In this document: piece by piece, positions 7,481-12,194 of the stretch
How the letters are laid out: each line of letters opens with the position of its first letter
Position numbering within the stretch: the stretch's first letter is position 1
NCBI RefSeq assembly: GCF_032250955.1
Contig: NZ_JAVVES010000071.1
Span: 1-12,194, forward strand
Direction: 5' to 3'
Source: Sulfuriflexus sp032250955
Lineage (GTDB): Bacteria > Pseudomonadota > Gammaproteobacteria > AKS1
Length of the DNA: 12,194 bases
The notes under the pieces: generated by a model
The model's input: the letters and a program-made list of their open reading frames with translations, nothing else
Databases searched by the model: none
Told to the model about the DNA's origin: nothing
Translations under genes and position numbers: made by a program

Positions 7481-7972
7481 TCAGATATCAGCCTCGCCCA
7501 GCAGACGCACTGCATCTGCCAGACGAATCTCTCCACTACAGACCACGCGCGCATTGATACCGCCGTGCCCACGCATGGCGTTGAAGCCGCCGGGACCGAG
7601 GGTCTTTTCCATTCGCGAACAGGGCGGGCAGGTGCCGGTACCTTCGAGGATAACCTCGCCAATGGCAAAACGCCGATCGCGCAGGGCAAACAGGTTGATA
7701 GCCGAGACCACAATATTGCGCCGCAACCATTCCGGCGGAATCCTCTCGTGCCCGGTCAGGGCCGCCAGCATCGGCAAGTGCTCGGCCTGGATCAGGGTGA
7801 CCTGGCGCTTGCCGCCTTCGCGCTGGCTGCGGTGGTCGCCGGCAAGACCCTTGTTTGCCAGCGCCTCGACATGCGCAACGCTATCCAGGGGGGCGCGCTT
7901 CGCCGGACGCAGGCCAAGCCATTCGACCCGGCCCTGTTGCGGCATGCTGGCGAGTAATTCATGCATTAACAT
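7481..7972 (-). CDS. MOSC-domain protein (YiiM-like)
   Basis: MOSC domains resemble the C-terminal part of molybdenum-cofactor sulfurases; small members such as YiiM support reduction of N-hydroxylated compounds or handle Moco-bound sulfur. Here 163 residues show NKGLAGDHR (40-48), LRRNIVVSAINLF (83-95), and GTGTCPPCSRME (111-122) with Cys115 and Cys118, followed by LGPGGFNAMRGHGGINARV (125-143). This pattern matches the single-domain MOSC group, and the C-P-P-C pair is the probable active-site region. The start is ATG 7972, only 4 bases after the ggt stop, so the gene is probably co-translated with ggt. ATG 7966 is an equally possible start. A longer reading to 8014 would run into ggt and lacks conserved sequence. 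The molecular substrate is unknown. Confidence 0.88.
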   Translation of the reverse strand: MLMHELLASMPQQGRVEWLGLRPAKRAPLDSVAHVEALANKGLAGDHRSQREGGKRQVTLIQAEHLPMLAALTGHERIPPEWLRRNIVVSAINLFALRDRRFAIGEVILEGTGTCPPCSRMEKTLGPGGFNAMRGHGGINARVVCSGEIRLADAVRLLGEADI

Positions 7973-7976
7973 TTTA

Positions 7977-7982
7977 TCACCT
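7977..7982 (-). promoter_or_regulatory. Shine-Dalgarno of the MOSC gene overlapping the ggt stop
   Basis: The minus strand reads AGGTGA, whose last three bases are the ggt stop codon. Spacing is 4 bases to ATG 7972 and 10 to ATG 7966, so both starts are served about equally well. The overlap indicates translational coupling of ggt and the MOSC gene. Confidence 0.6.
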
Positions 7983-9644
7983 GACGTCTGCATGCCCGAT
8001 ACCGCGCGGGTCACTCGCCGCCGTGACGCGATTATGTTCGCGTTGCCAGGTCACGACCTGCATATTGCCAAAGTCATCACGCTCACTAAGCATGTGGCCG
8101 CGCAATTGCAGCTCGATGGCCAGCGCCTCGCTAAAGGCGCCGCGTTCGTACTGAACCTCATCCGGCAGGTACTGATGGTGGTAGCGGCGCCGGCTGACTA
8201 TCGCCTGTGCCTCGGCGCCGTCGAGATAGGCGAAGATGCCGTGCATGACCATGGTAATGATGCGGCTGCCACCCGGTGTGCCGATAATGGCGAGGCCGCG
8301 TGCATCCTCAACAAAAGCCGGTGACATACTCGACAACGGCCGCTTATATGGCGCGATGGCATTCGCCTCGGCACCGACCAGCCCGTAGACATTCGGCGCC
8401 CCCGGTCTGGCCGAGAAATCATCCATTTCGTCATTGAGCAAGATACCTGTCCCCGGCACGACAAAACCGCTACCGAACGGGTAATTAATGCTAAGAGTGG
8501 CGGCCACGCGGTTGCCCTCGCTATCAAGAATCGAAAAATGCGTCGTATCGGTGCCCTTGCCAGGCGCGCCGGTCACCGCCCTTAACGTGCTGCTCGGGGT
8601 TGCTGTCGCCATATCGAGATTCGCGCCTAGCTGCTGTGCGTGCGCCATGCTCGTCAGCCGCGTCACCGGCACTGCCACCACATCCGTATCCCCAAGGTAC
8701 TCGGCACGATCGCGGTAGGCCCGGCGCATGGCCTCGATAACAAGATGTACCCGGTCGGCCTGGTCATGAACCAGCGTTTCCTTCAGGTGCAACTGGTTGA
8801 AGATTGTCGCCAGTGCCACGCCACCCGATGAGGGTGGCGGCACCGAGGTGATTCGCGCTCCACGGTAAGCCATCTGCACCGGCTCACGGGGCAACGCCGC
8901 ATAGCGGGCCAGGTCTTCGAGTCGCCAGATCCCGCCGGCATCGCGCACCCCGGTCACCAGTTGCTGGGCGTAACGGCCCGTGTAAAAACCCGCGGCACCC
9001 TCTTCCGCCAGCAGGGTCAGCGTGTCGGCCAGCGCGGGTTGTTTGATGAGGTGCCCTAAGGGTGGCACCTTGTTGTCGAGAAGAAAGATACTCGCCGCGG
9101 CCGGTGAGGCCTGCAGGGCCTTGAGACGAAACGCCGCCATTCGCTGGTAATAGGCCTCCACCGCAAAACCCTCGCGGGCGATACGGATAGCGGCAGCCAG
9201 CGTCTGGCCGAGGGGTAACCGCCCGTAGTCACGGACCAGCAGCGCCAGCCCCGCCGGCACTCCGGGGATACCCGCCGCCAATGGCCCATCCACCGAAGCC
9301 CCCGGGCGAACCTTGCCCCGGGCGTCCAGATACATATCCCGGTGCGCGCGGCCCGGCGCGGTCTCACGGCCATCGATCATGACCTGAAAACCATCCCGCG
9401 CCCGGTGCAGCAACCAGAAGCCTCCGCCACCAAGCCCCGAGCTATAGGGCTCGACAACGGCAAGCACGGCACTCACCGTGACCGCGGCATCAAAGGCGTT
9501 GCCGCCCGCCGCCAGAATCTCATGCCCGGCGCGAGTCGCGGCGGGGTGGGCCGTGGCGATGCCGGCGGCATGCCGTGCCTGTGCCCAAAGGGGCGAGACT
9601 GTAAGGGAAATAAAAAACAGCAGGCTGAAGATGAGTGTGCGCAT
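7977..9644 (-). CDS. ggt: Gamma-glutamyltranspeptidase, exported
   Basis: This periplasmic Ntn-hydrolase cleaves the gamma-glutamyl bond of glutathione and transfers or hydrolyses the glutamyl group. It is made as a proenzyme that cuts itself into two subunits. From ATG 9644 it has 555 residues. Residues 1-22 form a signal peptide with an LWA-QA cleavage region. Family landmarks follow: GGNAFDAAV (47-55), GLGGGGF (70-76), DGRETAP with substrate-binding Arg93 (91-97), TTHFS with nucleophile Thr367, GTGILLNDEMDDFS (398-411), RPLSSMSP (435-442) and GTPGGS (455-460). Predicted subunits are about 23-366 and 367-555. All key residues are present. An in-frame upstream start (9716) would translate through a terminator and spoil the signal peptide, so I reject it. 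No Shine-Dalgarno precedes 9644. Confidence 0.95.
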   Translation of the reverse strand: MRTLIFSLLFFISLTVSPLWAQARHAAGIATAHPAATRAGHEILAAGGNAFDAAVTVSAVLAVVEPYSSGLGGGGFWLLHRARDGFQVMIDGRETAPGRAHRDMYLDARGKVRPGASVDGPLAAGIPGVPAGLALLVRDYGRLPLGQTLAAAIRIAREGFAVEAYYQRMAAFRLKALQASPAAASIFLLDNKVPPLGHLIKQPALADTLTLLAEEGAAGFYTGRYAQQLVTGVRDAGGIWRLEDLARYAALPREPVQMAYRGARITSVPPPSSGGVALATIFNQLHLKETLVHDQADRVHLVIEAMRRAYRDRAEYLGDTDVVAVPVTRLTSMAHAQQLGANLDMATATPSSTLRAVTGAPGKGTDTTHFSILDSEGNRVAATLSINYPFGSGFVVPGTGILLNDEMDDFSARPGAPNVYGLVGAEANAIAPYKRPLSSMSPAFVEDARGLAIIGTPGGSRIITMVMHGIFAYLDGAEAQAIVSRRRYHHQYLPDEVQYERGAFSEALAIELQLRGHMLSERDDFGNMQVVTWQREHNRVTAASDPRGIGHADVR

Positions 9645-9657
9645 GGTCAATAACAAC

Positions 9658-9683
9658 AAAAGGCTCCGATGAGGAGCCTTTTT
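9658..9683 (-). terminator. Intrinsic terminator after the ferredoxin gene
   Basis: A perfect 10-bp stem, AAAAGGCTCC / GGAGCCTTTT with loop GATGA in plus-strand order, is flanked by T-runs on both strands. On the minus strand it ends TTTTGTTGTTATTG, a good U-rich tail, and it lies 38 bases past the ferredoxin stop. It is therefore most likely the end of the rsmD-coaD-ferredoxin transcript. The plus-strand side also has five Ts, so it could act in both directions. It stands only 13 bases before the ggt ATG. Confidence 0.88.
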
Positions 9684-9689
9684 ATCACA

Positions 9690-9715
9690 TGCACGGCTTG
9701 AACACAGCCTGTGCA
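9690..9715. repeat. Imperfect hairpin in the ferredoxin 3' untranslated region
   Basis: TGCAC-GGCT (9690-9698) pairs with AGCC-(T)-GTGCA (9706-9715), with one bulged base and a 7-base loop. It lies between the ferredoxin stop (9722) and the terminator. It has no T-run of its own. It may stabilise the message end, or form a leader structure if transcription reads into ggt. Confidence 0.5.
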
Positions 9716-9721
9716 AGGGGA

Positions 9722-9973
9722 TTACTTGGCAGCCATCAGGGCCGCATATTTTTTCTGCAGATCTTCATTGGTCTCGACACGATCCGGGTTGCCAGGGATG
9801 CAGTCGACCGGACAGACGTCGACGCACTGCGGTGTGTCATAGTGGCCAACGCACTCGGTGCACAGGTTCGGGTCAATCTCGTAGATCTCGTCACCCTGCG
9901 AGATGGCCTCGTTCGGGCATTCCGGTTCGCATACATCGCAGTTGATGCATTCATCGGTAATCATCAGGGCCAT
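9722..9973 (-). CDS. 2[4Fe-4S] ferredoxin, Allochromatium/YfhL type
   Basis: A small cytoplasmic electron carrier of 83 residues. The first cluster motif is C9-x2-C12-x2-C15-x3-C19 followed by Pro. The second is C38-x2-C41-x8-C50-x3-C54-Pro, with an extra Cys58. The enlarged 8-residue loop between C41 and C50 (VGHYDTPQ) and the C-terminal helical tail after residue 62 are the marks of the Alvin-type ferredoxins, known for very negative reduction potentials; E. coli YfhL is a relative. ATG 9973 is preceded by TGGAG at about 10 bases. A GTG 11 codons upstream would only add a non-conserved tail. Position after coaD is common in gammaproteobacteria. The partner enzyme is not evident from the window. 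Confidence 0.94.
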   Translation of the reverse strand: MALMITDECINCDVCEPECPNEAISQGDEIYEIDPNLCTECVGHYDTPQCVDVCPVDCIPGNPDRVETNEDLQKKYAALMAAK

Positions 9974-10010
9974 GAAAAAAATACTCCATTTCGGGATTAG
10001 GGGCACACGC

Positions 10011-10036
10011 CGTATATTAGCGTATTCGTATATTAG
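10011..10036. repeat. Direct repeat CGTATATTAG between coaD and the ferredoxin gene
   Basis: Two identical 10-mers at 10011-10020 and 10027-10036 are separated by CGTATT, giving a 16-base period; the spacer repeats the first half of the unit. The second copy contains the coaD stop. On the minus strand each copy reads CTAATATACG and offers a TAATAT -10-like box upstream of the ferredoxin, so it may be a promoter or a chance tandem duplication. Confidence 0.5.
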
Positions 10037-10512
10037 CCGATCCGCTCACTGAGTGCAGCCCCGACTTTTGCATGGACAAAAGAGGAGACGTCGCCACCAA
10101 GACAGGCAATTTCACGCACCAGGCTTGAGGATATATACGCATATTGCTCGGCCGGAGTCAGAAACAGGGTCTCGATTTCCGGCGCCAGGCGGCGATTCAT
10201 GCCCGCCAGCTGAAACTCGTACTCGAAGTCCGAGACGGCGCGCAGGCCTCGCATGATAACCTGGGCCCCCTGTTCATGGACAAAATCCACGAGCAAGGAG
10301 TTAAAGCCTATCACCTCGACATTGCCCGTATCGGCCAGCACCTCGGCGGCCAGCGCCACCCGTTCCTCAAGGGTAAATGTCGCCCCCTTGCCGGGATTCT
10401 CGGCGACGGCGACCACGACCTTGTCAAACAGGCGCGCGGCCCGCTCAATCAAGTCGCTGTGGCCATTGGTGATGGGGTCAAAGGTCCCTGGATAGATTGC
10501 CGTAATTTTCAT
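10033..10512 (-). CDS. coaD: Phosphopantetheine adenylyltransferase
   Basis: Catalyses the fourth step of coenzyme A synthesis, ATP plus 4'-phosphopantetheine to dephospho-CoA plus pyrophosphate, in the cytoplasm as a hexamer. The 159-residue protein has the nucleotidyltransferase motifs at the same positions as the E. coli enzyme: YPGTFDPITNGH (7-18) with Thr10 and His18, Lys42 in NPGKGATF, MRGLRAVSDFEYE (87-99) with Arg88 and Arg91, and ISSSLVRE (127-134). Length and residues are standard. ATG 10512 lies 31 bases after the rsmD stop, in the usual rsmD-coaD order, so the two are probably co-transcribed. No strong ribosome site is visible. Confidence 0.97.
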   Translation of the reverse strand: MKITAIYPGTFDPITNGHSDLIERAARLFDKVVVAVAENPGKGATFTLEERVALAAEVLADTGNVEVIGFNSLLVDFVHEQGAQVIMRGLRAVSDFEYEFQLAGMNRRLAPEIETLFLTPAEQYAYISSSLVREIACLGGDVSSFVHAKVGAALSERIG

Positions 10513-10543
10513 GGCGCTAAGCTACCATGCCCGTGCCATGCTG

Positions 10544-11104
10544 TCAGCCGCCGCCGATCAGACAGGCCAGTGACTCCCCGGCCCGGGTCTCGCGCAACAC
10601 CTGCCAGCCGGCCGGCAATTCGGGCATCGGCTGGCGCTGCGGGCGTTCCATATAGAGACGAAAGCCCTCGTTCAGCCAGCCATCAGCCGCGAGGCTCGCG
10701 CACAGCCCGGCCAGCACATCATCGCGGAACGGCGGGTCGAGAAAGACGATATCAAACGGCTCGGCGGGGCCGCGTAGAAACTGCTCGGCACGGGCCTGCA
10801 CACAATGCCCCTTGTCCTGACCGAGCAGGGCCAGGTTCTCACGAAGCCTTTGCAGCACCCGGCCATCACGCTCGACGAACACGACCTCGGCGGCCCCCCG
10901 CGACAGGGCCTCCAGGCCCAGCGCCCCGCTGCCGGCAAACAGGTCGAGGCAGCGCGCCCCGTGGATTTGTATCTGCAACCAGTTGAACAGGGTCTCACGC
11001 ACGCGGTCCGGCGTCGGCCGCAGGCCGTTTGCCTCGGGGAAGCTGATCTTACGGCCACGCAGTTCACCGCCGATGATGCGCAGTGTGTTAGCGGCCCTTG
11101 CCAT
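10544..11104 (-). CDS. rsmD: 16S rRNA (guanine966-N2)-methyltransferase
   Basis: Uses S-adenosylmethionine to methylate G966 of 16S rRNA in the assembled small subunit. The 186-residue protein has the family N-terminus (RIIGGELRGRKI, 9-20), LRPTPDRVRETLFNWL (28-43), SAM-binding motif I LDLFAGSGALGLEALSRGA (53-71), the acidic ribose-contact region VFVERD (75-80) and the catalytic DPPF motif (123-126). Everything expected is present and the length is typical. The ATG at 11104 is one base after the stop of the small upstream gene, so their translation is likely coupled. coaD follows on the same strand, the common gammaproteobacterial pairing. In many relatives an M16 peptidase pair precedes rsmD; here that place is taken by the small unnamed gene and the channel gene. 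Confidence 0.96.
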   Translation of the reverse strand: MARAANTLRIIGGELRGRKISFPEANGLRPTPDRVRETLFNWLQIQIHGARCLDLFAGSGALGLEALSRGAAEVVFVERDGRVLQRLRENLALLGQDKGHCVQARAEQFLRGPAEPFDIVFLDPPFRDDVLAGLCASLAADGWLNEGFRLYMERPQRQPMPELPAGWQVLRETRAGESLACLIGGG

Positions 11105-11105
11105 G

Positions 11106-11441
11106 TCAGTCGGATACCACGCTTATGTTTGCCTCGCTGGTAACCTTATCAATCGTCATCAGCAGTTCACAATAACCATTGATGGGCATCGGCTCGTCGC
11201 CGCAACCGCAATTGACCACGATCTCGGTGAAAAAAATCCCCACCCTGGCCTCGACCGTCCCGCCTGTCTCGCGACTGCCAAACACGGTTGCCGTGAGGGG
11301 GCGCGCATCGACAAAGCCCGCCTGGCTCACCGCCTTGTGCAGGGGCAAGTCGGCCGGTGCCAGTGCCTCCAGTTCGGCCTTGAGCACCGCCGAAAAGGCC
11401 GTTGTGTTCCAGGCCTGCAGGGTCTTGGGGAGTATCAGCAT
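11106..11441 (-). CDS. Small conserved-looking protein of unknown function
   Basis: I do not recognise a named family. The 111-residue protein is mildly acidic and has no signal peptide or membrane segment. It opens MLILPKTLQAWNT and ends with a beta-rich part: VGIFFTEIVV (67-76), a Cys cluster NCGCGDEPMPINGYC (77-91) with three Cys in x-C-x-C...C spacing, then a strand, LLMTIDKVT. The GCGDEP-x4-GYC stretch could be a small metal site or simply a loop. Even codon use and a one-base gap to rsmD support it as a real gene in the rsmD transcript. I have an impression that similar proteins occur near rsmD in other gammaproteobacteria, but cannot verify it. No Shine-Dalgarno is seen before ATG 11441. 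Confidence 0.7.
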   Translation of the reverse strand: MLILPKTLQAWNTTAFSAVLKAELEALAPADLPLHKAVSQAGFVDARPLTATVFGSRETGGTVEARVGIFFTEIVVNCGCGDEPMPINGYCELLMTIDKVTSEANISVVSD

Positions 11442-11535
11442 ACGGTGTCAATCTGAGGCTGCGTTATTAAACCGGTATTTCATCCCGGCTGATGTTACCA
11501 GATAGCCCACCGGCAAGGGTATTCAACCAGCCTGG

Positions 11536-12030
11536 TTACTTCTTCGACTGTTTCTTCTTCAACTGCTCAACGTGCTCGATCAAGGTATCAACGGTTTCCT
11601 TTAACAGGTCCAGTTCCTCTATCGTCAAGTCATTCAGTTGCTCGAGATTGTATTCAACAGTATCGATGATTCGCTTGTGCGGGCGTTGCATGGGGCGCAT
11701 GAAATAAGTGGTTACCGTGGCAACGATAGTCCCGAAAAACAGGACTGAACCCAGAATGATCCAGATCCCGCCCAGCAATTGGGCGACGGCGGCGCTCGGT
11801 GTGTCAGCGATGCCCGCCGTCGAAAAGGCCGCCACGCCCCAGTAAAGCGCCTCGCCGTATGATGAGACAACAGACTCGGCGCTACCACGCTCGGCCAGGT
11901 AGAAACCGGCAGAAAACACCAGCCACAGCACGACCAGCAAAACAATCATCTTCACAAAAGGCGTGTGAACTAAGACATCCCTGGCAAAACGCCTGAGCCT
12001 TGTTTGACGCGCCCGGTGTATCCTTACCAT
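11536..12030 (-). CDS. Two-TM potassium-channel-like protein with degenerate selectivity filter
   Basis: The 164-residue protein has the topology of the Ion_trans_2 pore module: a basic N-terminus, helix 1 (about 27-46), a pore helix (SYGEALYWGVAAFS, 57-70), a filter-like turn T71-A-G-I-A-D76, helix 2 (about 86-110), and a charged helical C-terminus (about 121-164, probable coiled coil ending in a Lys-rich tail). In potassium channels the filter is TVGYGD. Here Val, Tyr and the second Gly are replaced (TAGIAD), keeping only the first Thr, the first Gly and Asp. It should be a membrane oligomer, but potassium selectivity is doubtful. No RCK or cyclic-nucleotide domain is present. ATG 12030 is preferred over a TTG at 12057 because it has a good ribosome site. 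Confidence 0.82.
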   Translation of the reverse strand: MVRIHRARQTRLRRFARDVLVHTPFVKMIVLLVVLWLVFSAGFYLAERGSAESVVSSYGEALYWGVAAFSTAGIADTPSAAVAQLLGGIWIILGSVLFFGTIVATVTTYFMRPMQRPHKRIIDTVEYNLEQLNDLTIEELDLLKETVDTLIEHVEQLKKKQSKK

Positions 12031-12037
12031 AGAGCTG

Positions 12038-12043
12038 CCCTCT
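12038..12043 (-). promoter_or_regulatory. Shine-Dalgarno deciding the channel gene start
   Basis: The minus strand reads AGAGGG 7 bases before ATG 12030. The alternative TTG at 12057 has no comparable site, and the nine extra residues it would add (MSTSPEGSS) are low-complexity. Confidence 0.65.
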
Positions 12044-12194
12044 GGAGAAGTACTCAATCTGAGTGATATGTTTTGAAATTAACAATTAAACCGACTCGCC
12101 GCAAAATGTATTTTTCCTCACTGCTGTCCTGTTAACATAAGCCTGATAAGCCGTAAGCTTCGGATAAATAAGGTAACCAGGTTGATAGATGCGC
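12044..12194. other. Right-edge intergenic DNA, no gene assigned
   Basis: AT-richer sequence upstream of the channel gene, which should contain its promoter on the minus strand. I see no consensus -35/-10 pair. At the extreme edge, plus-strand ATG 12189 has AGG 7 bases upstream (12179-12181) and could begin a divergent gene, but only two codons are present, too little to support a call. Confidence 0.4.

Noticed and set aside
7554..8324. A 256-codon plus-strand open frame across the MOSC and ggt genes
   Set aside because: Both minus-strand genes carry full family motifs here; the plus-strand product is Arg/Pro/Ala-rich noise typical of a shadow frame.
9645..9716. Upstream start giving a 579-residue Ggt
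   Set aside because: The added 24 residues are encoded by the terminator hairpin and hide a normal signal peptide that starts at 9644.
9974..10006. GTG start giving a 94-residue ferredoxin
   Set aside because: The extra 11 residues are not ferredoxin-like, and the internal ATG 9973 has a ribosome site and the standard length.
10144..10986. A 280-codon plus-strand frame over coaD and rsmD
   Set aside because: Antisense to two well-identified genes, low-complexity Arg/Pro/Ala composition, no motif.
11525..11537. AACCAG-C-CTGGTT palindrome at the end of the channel gene as a terminator
   Set aside because: The loop is a single base, the element overlaps the last codons, and no T-run follows.
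1..12194. A new defence system, CRISPR array, prophage or integron
   Set aside because: Apart from the IS end at the left edge, every sizeable gene is a housekeeping, transport or signalling gene with ordinary spacing. No repeat arrays, integrase, nuclease or toxin-antitoxin pair was seen.

Overview
The window reads as chromosomal DNA of a gammaproteobacterium. The grounds are the rsmD-coaD-ferredoxin gene order, the Allochromatium/YfhL-type 2[4Fe-4S] ferredoxin, the GldA/permease/GldG/DUF4340 transport cassette followed by mutM, and even, GC-rich coding DNA. I cannot name the genus. There are 12 chromosomal protein genes, one of them broken, plus the first codons of a transposase. I saw no tRNA, rRNA or CRISPR.

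Layout. (1) Positions 1-75 are the end of an ISL3-family insertion sequence; its transposase begins at 34 and runs off the left edge. The element has split a minus-strand gene for a globin-coupled diguanylate cyclase (native part 76-774). The haem-globin sensor survives but the catalytic GGDEF half is cut off. (2) Divergently, 871-5657 holds five tightly packed plus-strand genes: an ABC ATPase, an ABC-2 permease, a GldG-like auxiliary protein, a DUF4340 protein and mutM (Fpg DNA glycosylase). Stop/start overlaps or very short gaps point to one transcript for at least the first four. (3) 5778-7478 encodes a membrane diguanylate cyclase (extracytoplasmic Cache-like sensor, HAMP, complete GGDEF with I-site). 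It ends only 2 bases from the convergent neighbour.

(4) From 7481 to 12030 all genes lie on the minus strand. In transcription order they are: a two-TM ion-channel-like protein with a degenerate selectivity filter, a small unnamed protein, rsmD, coaD, an Alvin-type ferredoxin, gamma-glutamyltranspeptidase (ggt) and a MOSC-domain protein. A clear intrinsic terminator sits between the ferredoxin and ggt, only about 13 bases before the ggt start, so the ggt-MOSC pair is probably a separate, unusually arranged transcription unit.

How the genes fit together. Most are housekeeping: ribosome methylation, CoA synthesis, Fe-S electron transfer, oxidative DNA repair and glutathione/thiol turnover. Signalling is represented by two c-di-GMP enzymes, one inactivated by the IS. 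The least understood parts are the GldG/DUF4340 exporter-like complex, the channel with filter TAGIAD, and the small Cys-containing protein coupled to rsmD. I found no convincing new defence or mobile system. The best leads are the IS disruption, the odd channel filter and the terminator/ggt arrangement.
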